From Adineta steineri (lineage: Eukaryota; Rotifera; Eurotatoria; Adinetida; Adinetidae), in NCBI GenBank assembly GCA_905250115.1, contig CAJNOI010000126.1, positions 125,018-189,017 of the forward strand: 64,000 nt of DNA, in the 5' to 3' direction. The translations under genes and the position numbers were made by a program. Below the pieces are notes generated by a model. That model was given only the letters and a program-made list of their open reading frames with translations. It searched no databases and had not been told where the DNA came from. Below are positions 35,794 through 48,552 of the stretch, one piece after another (position 1 is the stretch's first letter; every line of letters starts with the position of its first letter).

Positions 35794-38158
35794 ATGGCTG
35801 CGGGTAATATTACGAATAATTCTTCATCTGAAATCAATGTGGTTATCATTGGAGAAACAGGCACTGGTAGGTATTAAAATAGATATATTAAATATCTTGT
35901 ATTCATAGTTTAAATAGTTTTATTTGTAAAAAAAAAGTATTGAGAATCTCTTTAAATTAAACTAACAAATAAACATAAATATTCTTAGGTAAATCAACAT
36001 TTATTAATTATTTAACAAATTTATTTCATAATGGTTCATTAGCAAATCTAAAAGTAGCTATACCAACACGTTATTTAAAAGTTAATATGTCATCTGTAAT
36101 GCCTCAACATCATGAAAATTGTATCGATGATATTACACGTAGTAAAACAAGTAAATGTACTAGATATACATATATTGTTGAACAAGTTCATTTTAATTTT
36201 TTTGATACACCTGGTATAAATGATACAGGTGGTTATTTATCTGATAATGAAAATGTTGATCGAATATTTGAATGTATTCAAACATTACAACATCTAACAG
36301 CTCTTGTACTTGTTTTAAATGGTACACAAGCACGTTTAACAGTTAATATACGAAATGTTCTTGAACGTTTTCGTGATCGAATACCTGATATAATCTATTC
36401 GAATGTAATTGTTATATTAACAAATTGTGCATTACATACAGTTAATTTTGGTTCAGTTAAATTATTAAGTCATGCACCTATATTTCATATGCAAAATTCA
36501 GCTTTTTCATCTGATGCTCAAACATGGTCAGCACATACACGTGACATATTACAACGTGATTGGAATATATCAATGCAAACAATGAATGATTTTGTTAAAA
36601 ATTTACTTACATTAACACCTGTTTCAACAGAATGCTTATCAGAAATGAATGATGATCGAGATGCTATACGAAGTATTTTACATGAAAGTCGACTTATGAT
36701 TATGGAATTACAACATATTGAAGATGAATTAGTTGCACTTGAACAAGCATCAAATATTTATTCAGCTAATATTGAAAAATATGCATCACCGAATGGTCCC
36801 TCGACAAAATCGATTCAGGTTAATGAAATAACCGTAACATCCTATCATAATACAATATGTTCAAAATGTAATACAGTTTGTCATGAACGATGTTCATTAA
36901 CAGAAACAACACGAGTTGGTGAACGTGTTTTTCGACGTTGTACAGTTATTGTTAATGGTCGATGTACGGCATGTCCTGGTAAATGTTCTTATGATACACA
37001 TTATCATGATCGACGCCTTATTAAAACTGTTCCTAGAACATTAAAAGTAGCTATATCATCGGTAGCTAATAAATATAGTGAAGCAAGAAAAGATAAAGCA
37101 GCTTGTGAAACAAAATGTGAAACAGTTCAAGAAACGAAACGTTTTATTGAACAATCATTACAAGAACAATATCTAAGAGTACGTGATGCATGTTTACGTG
37201 TAAAAAGTAATTGTCAAGGTTTTAATGTTGCTGAAGAATTATGCATGTTTGTTAGTTATCTTAAAAATGATATGAGTTCATTACGATCATCGACAGTAAC
37301 GAAAAAAGCAACAAAATTTGTTGAAAAACTTGAAAAACTTGCCGATGATTTACAACATGATGATTCTATGATATCAATTATTGAACAACCATCATCTACA
37401 ACAACTTCTTCTTCAACAAGATCACCACCACTTCCTGCCGTACGAAAAACAGTTAACAATGGTAATAATAATAATCATAAGCAATCTACAAAATCATCTC
37501 AATTGCAAACAATGTCAGCAGTCGTAAGTAGAATTATTTAAAAAAATTAATTCGTCTTAGATTTTCTTTGTATTTATGATATATAAAATAATAGACTGAT
37601 GATTTAATTTCAATTGATCCATCACCTGCTTCATCATTAGCTGCACAAGTTGATCGTCTTTTTAGTGGTTCATATAATTCATTAAATGCAATTAATGATA
37701 TTTCATTAACTGACGATGATGAACAACGAAATAAAAAACTACCAGGCATTGGTACACGTGATTTAATTCATCGTATTCAAACTTCTCAGCAACAACAACA
37801 GACATCAGACTTAAGCAATACACGTAAATATTCTGAATATACAACTGAACGTCTTTTAGCTTTAAGTCGTGAATCAACTGAAGAATGTAAATTAATTGCA
37901 AAAGAATTAAATCGTCGTTGTGGTGGAACATCAATTGGATATTTATCATCAACACAATTATTAATATTATGTGAATATTATGCATCATCTCGTCTATTAC
38001 AATTAGATGAACTCGTTCGTCAACATTCACAACTTCAATCTGATGTCCAACAATTAACTGATCATGATCCATTTGAAATACTTTCTGTACCGATAGATAA
38101 ATTATTACATTTAGCTGCTGTAACACTTTGTTTACAGAATGCTACTAAATATTCATAA
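35794..38158 (+). CDS. P-loop GTPase A with Cys/His-rich block
   Basis: Three exons, 35794-35866, 35989-37523, 37595-38158, 723 residues. The first intron splits the P-loop: GETGTG|KST (G1, about 20-28). G3 is DTPG (FFDTPGINDTGGY) and the G4 candidate is VIVILTNC in place of the usual NKxD, as in AIG1/septin-like TRAFAC GTPases. From about 314 comes C-x2-C-x3-CH-x2-C, then C...C-x2-C-x3-C-x6-H-x-H, probably zinc-binding. A coiled coil follows (to about 475), then a Ser/Asn/Pro linker. A C-terminal helical module (about 618-720, ERLLALSRES...LNRRCGG...VPIDKLLHLAA) is shared with the next gene. Animal and fungal proteins with this GTPase plus Cys block are mostly uncharacterised. It is probably a self-assembling cytosolic GTPase. 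Confidence 0.8.
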
Positions 38159-38249
38159 GAATTTTTCATATCGTTTCTTTTGTTTTTTTTCTTCTTCTCT
38201 ATTCGTATATTTTAGATTATTTTTGGTTTTGTTTTCTTATACAAACGTA
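38159..38249 (+). promoter_or_regulatory. 91-bp intercistronic spacer with acceptor site
   Basis: The spacer between the tandem GTPase genes is very short and T-rich, with a polypyrimidine-AG (TATATTTTAG ending 38215) 34 nt before the second ATG. It is consistent with a two-gene operon and trans-splicing. An open frame running back to 38139 overlaps the previous gene and is probably not the true start. Confidence 0.45.
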
Positions 38250-41200
38250 ATGGCAAGTAATAATCCTATAATGGCAGCAGCACATCAAATAAAAGAAACA
38301 ATATCAGATGCAGTAAGTCGTCTTAATGTTGGTGGAAATCATCAGAATACAACAACAGCAGCAAATAATGAAAATTCTAATACACGTCATCTTTCATTGG
38401 ATACATCGAATATGGCAAAAGTTTTAGTTATTGGTGAAACGGGTAGTGGTAAATCAACATTTATTAATTATTTAACAAATTATTTTCATGGTGGAACATT
38501 ACAAAATGTCAGAGTTGCTATACCATCAAAATTTCGTTCAGTTATTACAGAACAATTTTCACATTGTGAAAATAATGTACGTGATACAACACAATCTAAA
38601 ACAGATATGTGTAATCAATATATTTATGTTGATACTGCAAGTCCTGCTCAAAGACAATATCTTTTTCTTGATACACCTGGCTTATCAGATACACGTGGAG
38701 CTGAACAAGATAATATAAATATGACTAAAATTATTGATGGAGTAAGTTTTATTCATAAAAATAAAATAACTATAATATAATTTATAATCATAGGTTGAAT
38801 CATTGGGTGGTTTATCAGCTGTAATTATTGTTGTCAATGGTACAACAGGACGACTTACATTAAATCTTCGTAATGTTATTGCACGTCTTCGTGGTAATCT
38901 ACCTGATGTTGTTATGGATAATGTTATTGTTGTTTTAACGAATGCTAAACGACATGAAGCAAATTTTAATATATCATCTCTTCAACTTCATGGTACAGTT
39001 TATCCATATTATATGCAAAATTCTGCTTTTTCACAAGATTCTAATACCTGGGATCAAGCAGCACTTGATGCATTACAATTTGACTGGGATGCATCTATGG
39101 ATGAATTAAAACGAATGATTGAAACAATTGATACATTTAAAATTAAATCTGTTACGGCATTTAAAGATATGAAAGATATACGTAATGCAATAAAAGCATT
39201 AATGCATGAAGCACGATTAGAAGTTTCACAAATACAAAAAATGCAAGATGAATTAGCTGCATTTGAACATGCACTTAAACAATATAAAACAGATGAAGTT
39301 ACATATAAAGATTATACACGTGAACGAGTTGTTGAAACAAAAGAATTAGTTGATACAAAATATCATTCTAGTAAGTATCAACAAATTCTTTTGACTATTT
39401 ATTTTTATAAGAAAATAAAAATAATTTTTCTATTCAAAAAATAGCTGTATGTCGTAAATGTGATCATGTTTGTCATGATAAATGTGGTCTTCATGAAACA
39501 ACAACACATGGAAATCGTATATTTCAACGATGTTGGGCTATGTCAGCTGAAGGTCAATGTTATATATGTCCTTCACATTGTCTTTATACAGAACATTATC
39601 ATGCTCGTAAGACAATGAAAGTTAAACAACAAAAATTACAAGATGTACTTCATGATATTAAATCAAAATATGATATGGCAACAAAAAGTACAAGTGATTT
39701 TCAATCACGTATAACAACAACACAAGATGCAAAACAAATGTTAGAACGTGCATTAAAACAAAAATTAGAAGAAATCAAACATAAATGTGCTGAACTAAGA
39801 CGAATATGTAGTGGTTTTAATTTAGCACAAGAATTACATGCACTTATTGATCAATTGAAAGCTGAAGCAACTATGTTAAGAAATATTGAAGCTAAACAAC
39901 AAGCAGAAGATTTTATTCGTAGTTTAAGTGACTTTTGTCGACAATTAGAAGCTGATCAAGTTGCTAAACAAGTTTTACCACCAATGCGTCTTGTTGATAC
40001 ATATGCATCAAAACCATTTCGTTCATCAATAATAACACCATCAGGTTCAAATACACCTATACCTTCAACACCAATATCATCATCATCATCAGAAAATACA
40101 CCAAATTTAAATACAAGTGTACTTGATTTAATAACTAAATTGAATAAACCAAAAAAAACATTGCCAACAGTATCTGCTGATGATGAAGAAGATGATGAAG
40201 AAAATAGTGGAAGTGATGAAGATAATGAAAATTCACGTGAAATGCCACCAACATCATTACGTTCAAATCGTAGTAGTCATCAAAATAATAATCATGATAA
40301 TAATCATGATGATGAAAATAGTTCAATTCATAATCGACGAAAACGACGTCAATCAGCAGGAAATAATAATAATAATAATAATACGAATTCTTTACAACAA
40401 CAATATGCTTCATTGACAACAACAGATCTTGTTCAACGATATACAGATTGTAAAGATACACGAAAATCTAGTGCAATTTTAACTGAAATTAATCGTCGTT
40501 CACAAGGAAAATCAACAGGTCCACTTGTTTCACCTACTGATATTGGAACATTTGCACGTTATACACAATTATATGGTTCACAAGATGCACCAACATTAAG
40601 CCATTTATATTTACAACTTCAACAGAGAATTTCAAATATGACTGAACCTGATATACTTAATATTGCTCGTGTGCCTAGTGACCTCTTACTTGAAATTGCT
40701 GCTCTCTATACACTTATTGCACAAAAAAATCAACAGCAACAACAACAACAAGGACAAAATTTTGAAGGAAACTTTGCTAATGAATCTGCATTTGAACGAC
40801 CACCTGATCATATTGCATCTGCAATGATGATGAAAATGTCAACACCAGTTTCTCAAACACCTATGAATTATTATCCATCATCACCATCTAATCATCATCC
40901 AGGTGGAGCAACAAATACTTTATTTAAACCTATTCAAACAACAAATATGAATAATATGAATGGTCAACCAACTCCTTTACAAACATCAACCTTTTCACCA
41001 CCAATGCCACCTCCTCCTCCACCTCCACCACTTTCTACACAACCACAACAACCTCCACTTTCTTTTACAAGTTTTGCAGGTATGTATATAATATTATTCT
41101 TTAACTAAATAATCAATATGATATCTAATTACAGGTTTTCCTACGGATAGTGTCAATGCAAATAGCAACTCTACGTATCTTCAATCACCAACACTACCAC

Positions 41201-41802
41201 CACCACCTCCTCCACCTCCATCTTCTTTTCAATCATCATCATCATCATCAACTACAACAATACCAATTACAACAACAATTCTTTCTGATCGATCAGCAAC
41301 TGGTTCACCATTTACATTTATATCTCCACCATCATCAAATACAACTGAATCAACTTATGCAATGGTGACACCATCAATAACAAATAAAGATGATTATACT
41401 ATGATAAACATAGCACCATTGAATAATTCAATAACTGACGATGATACAATGAATTCGAATACATTAATCAATGCAAGTATAACACGTTTATTAACATTAT
41501 ATAGTGATGCGAAATCATCAAATAAAAATGCACAATTATTTTCTATTTATCATGAATTAGAAAGTCGTTGTACAGGTGCTAATTGTACTCAATTAACAAA
41601 AGATTATCCAGCTGTATATGAAACAAAATTAAATGAACATGCACATAAAACATTATTAGAATTAAAACAAATTTATTCGAATATTCAACAACAAATACGT
41701 ATACGAACAAATAATGATGCAACACATATTAATGATGTACCAAAAGAATTAATTCTTGAATCTGCTGCTCTTCTAGCAACTATTAAACAAAAAGACATAT
41801 AG
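38250..41802 (+). CDS. P-loop GTPase B with duplicated C-terminal module
   Basis: Four exons, 38250-38741, 38794-39370, 39445-41079, 41135-41802, 1123 residues. Paralogue of the preceding gene, with an N-terminal extension of about 50 residues. G1 is GETGSGKSTFINYLTN (about 60), G3 is FLDTPGLSDTRG, and the G4 candidate is VVLTNAKRHE. The Cys/His block (about 359-405) reads CRKCDHVCHDKC then GQCYICPSHC and HYH. A long coiled coil follows. The rest is low-complexity (acidic, poly-Asn, poly-Gln, poly-Pro, Ser) and contains two copies of a helical module: about 683-785 (DLVQRYTDCKD...INRRSQG...VPSDLLLEIAALYTLIAQK) and about 1016-1122 (RLLTLYSDAKS...LESRCTG...VPKELILESAALLATIKQK). Proline runs could bind SH3/EVH1 domains. 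Unknown function; perhaps a scaffold partner of GTPase A. Confidence 0.8.
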
Positions 41803-42378
41803 TTTATCTTTAGCTGACTATATATATAAATACATTAATTAGTTATTTTCTTTTTGTTTTATCATATAACTTTATAACGTGTGAATTTTTCTCTTTTTTT
41901 TCTCACATAATCGTTCAATAAAAAATATTAATATTTAAGCAATTAAATATACTTACATCATTCTTGTAATTTTATTCATTATTATTATATATTCAATTGA
42001 AAATAAAATTTTGGTATTGAAGAAAAAATCGTTGAATAATAATAAAGAAGATCATGAAGTAAAATCTTGAGGGTGTGAGTGGGTGTCTCTATTTTTAACT
42101 GACACCCATACCCTGAAGATGTTATCGAAATCTGAGCAATCTTGGTGAACTCAGAATAAAATCGGTCACTGTCCGCTAATATCTTCCGAAATCCGATAAA
42201 GTTCGGATTGGATGAGTATAGATCATATTAGAATCAAAATGAAATAATACAACAGAGATTAATGTTAAAAAGCTATATATTTAAGCATTATGTAGTCATT
42301 ATCACCAGAAATTATATATTCATAATAGAACAAAGAGAAAACAAAGAAAAAAAAGAGACTTAATCTGTAAACATATTG
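41803..42378. other. Intergenic between convergent genes
   Basis: 3' flanks of GTPase B and the CCDC74-like gene. It contains the telomere-like inverted patch annotated at 42071-42113. Nothing else seen. Confidence 0.45.
42071..42113. repeat. Telomere-like GGGTGTG patch in inverted arrangement
   Basis: GGGTGTGAGTGGGTGT (42071-42086) is followed 14 nt later by the opposite-strand form ACACCCATACCC (42102-42113). It resembles the patch at 53331-53386 in unit, order and the TTGAG edge. I recall TGTGGG as the bdelloid telomere unit. Confidence 0.5.
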
Positions 42379-44238
42379 TTAATGAAAAAGATTTCTTGTT
42401 AATCGTGTTCTTTGCAATTCCTGAGTACGTCGACCTCGTCTTGCTACCGGTGTTTCACTAAATTTTGGTAATAGCTGTTGCTGTTGTTGATGATATGATG
42501 CAGGATTTAATGAATTATGCAATACATCATTGGCACCTATTTTATCGAAAAATATATATATATATACAAGATAAATATTTGTCCAAATGCAATAGATTAT
42601 CTTAATTTACCTTGCAATGATGATGTGTTGCTACCTGATACAATTGGTGGTAAAACTACACGGTGTTCTGATAAACGACGATGACCGGTTGATCTAAACA
42701 TATTAATTGTAGTTTATTTGAAAATAAATGATTAATAAAAATATAATAATCAAAGCAAGAAAGTATACAATATATATACATATATAAAGCAACCAGATAA
42801 ATTACAATAATAATGGTTTTATATGATACCTCGGTGTGATGAGCTGAGGTGGTGAAAGATTCACACGTCGAAGTGGTAATTCACTGTTTATGTATAATAA
42901 GTTGTGTTATATTATCTCAATAAATTAAAAAGACAATAGATAAAAACAATACATACTGTCGATATGCTGACGGCTTCTCAATTGTTGTTGATGGAGCAAC
43001 AGACGACTGTAGCTGTTGTTGATTTACAATCGTAGATACATCTGTGGATCCTGTTGTCGAAACTTCACTGGTAGTTGTTGATGCTAAACAATCACGAACA
43101 AGTATTTTCGATGTTGAACTTAATCGTTCAGCATGAAGTATTTCACGTAATACAGCTCGTAATCTTGCTATCTAAATATATATATATTGAAATTAGTATA
43201 AACACTCTTGATCGATATTTGTATTAGTAAAAAAATTTATTTTAAATCAAAAATAATGAATAAATTACTTCATGTATTTGTTGTTTTTGTTTGTCATATG
43301 AAATTCTAAGTAAATGTTGATACTCCATTTCATTCAATTGTGATTCTTCTGATTTTACCATTTTATTATCAATAAAATGTGTTGTACTTGTATCCGGTGA
43401 TGTACTTAAACGAAAAAGAGAAAGATTATTCTTATAAAATTATTATTTATATGTAATTACTTTGGATCTGGTAATAGAACTGGTACACCAAATGGAGTTC
43501 TCGGTGGTGTCTGATTTGATGTTACTCTATTTAATTCATCAACTTGGCGTGTTAAATATTCATTTCTTTGTTCACTTTCAATTAATCGTAATCGAAGTTC
43601 ATCAATTTGTTGTTCAAAATGAACACGTTGCACTTCTTGTAAACGTTTTGCTATTGAAAATAAATACATTATATTAAATCAATTAAAATACAACAAAAAA
43701 AATTCAATGTATCATACCAAGAACTGGTTCATTTTGTGTAATATCAGCTAATTGATTAATATTTGGTGATACTTCACTTTTTCTTTGTTTACTTGCTGAT
43801 CCAGATGGTAAACGTATATTAACCATACGAAAATGAAGATCTAAAATAGTTTTAAAATGATTATTATATGATAAATTTTCATATAAATTTACCTCGATTT
43901 TCATTTTGAAGTTTATTAATTTCACTATGTAAATCAGCAAGAGTTATTTCATGTTGTTGTTGAACATAACGAAGATTTCGTTCAAGTAAATCAATACGTG
44001 AACGTGGGTCAACTGTTGGTGTTGGTGAAGATACTGTTGATGATGTACTTAATACTGGTTCAGTACCTTTTGGTATTAACGATGTATTTTTTTTAATAAC
44101 AATACGAGATGTTGTAACAGGCGCTGGCAATCGACGTGATGTTCCTTTAGACATCTCACCATCACTGTCGCCCGACGACTGAAGAGCATGATGATGGAGA
44201 TCTGATATGCGCTCTTCGACAAATGATTGTCGAATCAT
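42379..44238 (-). CDS. CCDC74/CCDC92-like coiled-coil protein
   Basis: Eight exons on the minus strand: 44238-43893, 43840-43718, 43650-43461, 43404-43269, 43171-42957, 42883-42830, 42693-42611, 42536-42379; 434 residues, all junctions in frame. Residues about 83-125 match the CCDC92/74 N-terminal domain (RIDLLERNLRYVQQQHEITL and ADLHSEINKLQNENRDLHFR). A second coiled coil (RVHFEQQIDELRLRLIESEQ...) spans about 160-200 and a third lies near 250. The C terminus ends with a basic helix (ARRGRRTQELQRTRL) as I recall in CCDC74. Vertebrate relatives sit at centrosomes, spindles and cilia. An Arg/Ser-rich N terminus and Thr/Ser/Gln linkers are likely disordered. It is divergent from CWC22, 0.93 kb away. 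Confidence 0.68.
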
Positions 44239-45172
44239 TTAACAATATGTTATTAAAATGTCAAAAAAATGAAGTTAACTCTAAAGTAAACAAACAATAT
44301 GAAAAGTAAATTAAATGACAGAACAACCATAAACTACTATATATGTCATGGAAATCGTAGAGAATGTATGAACTTAAAGATGTCGCTAAATCTTCAAATA
44401 TATATGTGAAGTGTAATGTATTCTATATTACTTCAAAAAGAGATGCTTCTCACTATAAATTATTTTAGCAAATGCTGTAAATCACAACTAATAAAAGACA
44501 AAATAGTTTTTATATAAAAGAAAGACATAAAAAGGTTGAAAATTACTTGTAATGAAGCAAATATATAAATGTAATGCACATATTGAAAGGCTTCATTAAA
44601 TGAATCACACTTCTATAGAAAAAGATTCTCTTCAACAGGACTACTAATGATTTTTACATAAGCAACTTGCAAAACAACATGATCTTGTTAGAGACATAAA
44701 TTTCTACTAGTCTAATATATAGCGAATATGCTTTTGTATTTTTCGTTTGGTTTATCTGTTAATATATCTAAATAAGTCGTTTCTATGATAATGTCTTCAA
44801 TATTCTTTTCAAAGTCATAATTAAATATCTCAATCCATACTTGTCTAACAAAACCGAGAATATCATCGTTCGTAATATACATAGATAAATTTTGAATAAA
44901 ACCGTTTCACATAAAATAAAATAGACTTTTTAATAACTCATAGTAGACACTAGTATCTGATAAATCCTATCCGTTATCATTGTCAATGTCGATATATATA
45001 TTATTATCTTGCAGCATTGATAACTAGCGACAACTATTTTAAAGTCGATTTCCAATTTAATTCTTCTGATTGGTGCTATATGTGATAAAAGAAAGAAAGA
45101 AACAAGAACTGGAAAAACTGAAATTACGTCCATCTATAATATTATATTTGAATTTAGATTGTTCCAGTAAGG
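44239..45172. promoter_or_regulatory. Divergent intergenic region CCDC74-like / CWC22
   Basis: 0.93 kb of AT-rich sequence. A splice-acceptor-like GATTGTTCCAG ends at 45167, five nt before the CWC22 ATG. No gene recognised. Confidence 0.4.
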
Positions 45173-48129
45173 ATGTTGAAATCAGAAGTAATTCGTGTTT
45201 CTGGTCCATCAACATCATCTCGTCGTCGTTCATCATCAGATTCGCCTCGTTATGATAAATCTTCAAAACGAGATCGTCGAACTCCCACTCCATCATCAGA
45301 ATCAGAAAGCGATGATGAACATGAAGACCGAAGAGAAAAAGGTGATGCAGAAGAAGGTGAAGTACGATCAAAACAAATTCCTAAATCAAATCCAACATCT
45401 ACTGCACCACCACGTACTGGCGGTTTATATATGCCACCAGCTAAACTTCGTCTCTTACAAGTATAGTCATTTAAAACTTTAATTTTTTTTAAATTTATTT
45501 TCTCATTAGGCATCCTTAACTAATAAACAAACACCTGAATATCAACGTATAGCATGGGAAGCTCTAAAGAAAACTATAAATGGTCGTGTTAACAAAGTTA
45601 ATATATCGAATTTACCATTAATTATTCGTGAATTATTCAAAGATAATATTGTTCGTGGTCGTGGTTTACTATCCCGTGGTATTATTCAAGCACAAACTGC
45701 CTCACCATTTTATACACATGTCTATGCTGCATTGGTATCTGTTATCAATACAAAATTTCCACAAATTGGTGAATTAATTGTTAAACGTCTTATATCATCA
45801 TTTCGTCGAACATATCAACGAAATGATAAAAGTAATTGTTTAGCAACAACAAGATTTATTGCACATTTGGTCAATCAAAATGTTGTATGTATTCTTTAAA
45901 AAAAATAATTTAAGAATTCACTTCATTCTTTTTTTTGTTTTGTAGTTACATGAAATAGTTTCTTTACAAATGCTTGTACTTTTACTTGAAAATCCATCGG
46001 ATGATAGTGTTGAATTAGCTATTGGCTTTATAAAAGAATGTGGACAAAAATTATCTCAAGTTAGTCCACGAGGATTAGATTCAGTATTTTCAACATTAAG
46101 AAATTTACTTCATGAATCATCATTAGATAAACGTACACAATATATGATTGAAGTTTTATTTGCTGTACGAAAAGATCAATTTAAAGCGAATCCAGCTGTT
46201 CAACCTGGTTTAGATTTAGTTGATGAAAATGATCAATATACACATATGCTTACATTAGATGATCCCTGTGAACCCGAACCAATGCTTGGTATAATTACTA
46301 TTGAATTCGATTCATTTTTATTCTATTGATTTATTTAGATGTATTTAAATATGATGAACAATACGAAGAAAATGAAGAAAAATATAAAGAAATTCGAAAG
46401 ACTATTCTTGATGAAAGCAGTGATGATGAATCAAGTTCTGGTTCATCAGATAGTGATGATGATGAAGATGACAAAAAAGATGATGCTGATGAAGAAGAAC
46501 AAGCAGTTGATCCAGCTGAAAGTAAGTTAAATATTATCCTTGAGTAGAAGACATTCTTATGAAGTAAAACTTAAATTTTCATATCTTTCTTTTATTCTAG
46601 AAGAAAAACAACAAACAATTATCGATCAAACTGAAACAAATTTAGTTACACTTCGTCGTACAATCTATTTAACAATTCAATCAAGTATTGGTGCTGAAGA
46701 ATGTGCACATAAATTACTTAAAATGAATTTACGTCCTGGTCAAGAAGTATGCTTTTCTTTTACAAATTTAGTTTTTATAATATTTTATTTTGTATTTAGA
46801 TGGAATTGTGTCAAATGATTCTTGATAGTTGTGCCCAACAACGTACATATGAACGTTTTTTTGGTTTACTTGCTCAACGATTTTGTTTATTAAAAAAAGA
46901 ATATGTTGAATGTTTTGAAAAAGTATTTCAAGATCAATATGAAATTGTTCATCGTCTTGAAAATGTTAAATTAAGAAATGTCGCAAAATTTTTTGCACAT
47001 TTACTTGTAACTGATGCTATTTCATGGGGTGTATGTAATACTTATTTTTTGGAGTAATAACTATCTCATTTTGTTTTTCTAGGTTCTTCGTTGTATAAGT
47101 TTAACAGAAGAAGATACAACATCGTCATCACGTGTTTATATAAAAAATTTATTTTTAGAATTATGTGAATTTCTTGGTTTAACTAAACTTAATAATCGAT
47201 TAACTGATCCGTAAGATATTCTAAAACAAAATTCCCTATATTAAATTTTATTTTATTTTATTTTAGAACATTAACAGAATATTTTGAAGGACTTTTTCCA
47301 CGTGATAATCCAAAAAATACTCGATTTTCAATCAATTTTTTTACATCAATTGGTCTTGGTGGACTAACGTAAGCTGTTCGATTTGATATAAATTTCATAT
47401 TCTATTTTTTTTCATATAGAGATGAATTACGAGAATTTTTACGAGTAAATCCAATACCGGCTCCAGTTGCACCACCACCAGCAGCAATATCTATTAAAAA
47501 AGAACAAAATGAAGATGCAGATGATTATAAAGACAAAGATCGTATACAAACACGTCTTCGTGAACTTCAAATGGAACAACAACAAACAAAGAAACAGAAG
47601 GATACTAAAAACAAGAAAAAAACTAGAAATCGTACGTATTAAATTTTTACACTTAGTAGATCTTTATTTTGAGAAATTTTCTCAGTCCAATCTTTCAGTG
47701 ATATTTAATATTTTCCTAATTGATTTTTCGTAATGAAAGTTATTGAATATATTTAAAGGTTCATCTTCATCATCATCGTCAACTTCATCAGGCTCATCAG
47801 CTTCGTCGTCATCATCGTCGACATCATCTTCAGGTTCTGCATCACCTGCACCACCGCCACCTCCACCACCAGCGTCATCTCGTACACGCCGTGATGAACG
47901 TGATCGACATAATGAAAACAGTAAAAATGATCGTCGACAACAAGATCAACGACCTGCTTATGATGATCGTCGTAATGGAAATCGAAAAGATGAACGTCGT
48001 GAACGTGATCGTCGATCACCAAGTCCTTATCGTCGAAGTGAACCTAAAAAAGATGAACGTCGTCAACGAGAAAAACGATCCCCATCTCCTGATCGACGTC
48101 CTCATTCGAATAAATCATCAAAACGTTAA
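45173..48129 (+). CDS. CWC22: Pre-mRNA-splicing factor CWC22 (nucampholin)
   Basis: Ten exons: 45173-45460, 45510-45884, 45946-46288, 46339-46521, 46601-46746, 46800-47030, 47083-47210, 47267-47368, 47420-47631, 47759-48129; 792 residues, all in frame. An acidic/RS-like N terminus leads to [14 protein letters not shown]. The MIF4G domain (about 100-310) starts [20 protein letters not shown] and includes [20 protein letters not shown] and FIAHLVNQ. An Asp/Ser-rich linker is followed by the MA3 domain (about 400-560: [39 protein letters not shown]). The conserved [20 protein letters not shown] follows. The C terminus is a Ser run, a Pro run and an Arg/Asp-rich RS-like tail. CWC22 brings eIF4A3 to spliceosomes for exon junction complex assembly. 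Confidence 0.94.
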
Positions 48130-48552
48130 ATAAATATTTTGTTTTGTCTTCTTGACATTTATTTGTGTATTGTTATTAAATGTTTTTGTCGTGCAGTGTC
48201 TATTTCAAAAAAAAAAAAGAAAACTTAACTAATGAAGAAAATATAAACGTTCTTTATGATCAACATAGATGATCATCTGTGGAAAATTATACTTTTCTAA
48301 ATTATAGATCACTTTAAAATATAAATAATCACGTGCCGTCATGCACTGATGCGCAAACATGTGATCTAAATAAATTATGCGATATATATATTTATAATGA
48401 AAATAGTTAGTGAACATACTGTAAATATGAAAGACTGAGATAGGAGTAATGACATAGTCTATCAACAGTTTTCAGTTATGTAGAAAATCGTTCGAAATTT
48501 GACGAGATCAATAAATATGTGACTTATATTTTTCTTATTTTAGATTACAAAT
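48130..48552. other. Intergenic
   Basis: Spacer between CWC22 and the cathepsin gene. An acceptor-like TTTTTCTTATTTTAG ends at 48543, nine nt before the next ATG. No other feature. Confidence 0.4.

Noticed and set aside
38139..38249. Upstream extension of GTPase B start
   Set aside because: The extra 37 residues overlap the end of GTPase A and are Phe/Ser-rich UTR-like sequence. A splice acceptor lies between, so the ATG at 38250 is preferred.
40135..40461. Minus-strand frame rich in Tyr/His opposite GTPase B
   Set aside because: It is an antisense shadow of Asn/Asp/Ser codon runs.
42379..42420. Alternative reading of the CCDC74-like C terminus as an unrelated gene
   Set aside because: All eight exons join in phase and the final basic helix continues the same frame, so one gene is simpler.
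47753..48022. Minus-strand frame rich in His/Asp/Val opposite the CWC22 tail
   Set aside because: It is an antisense shadow of Ser and Arg codon runs.
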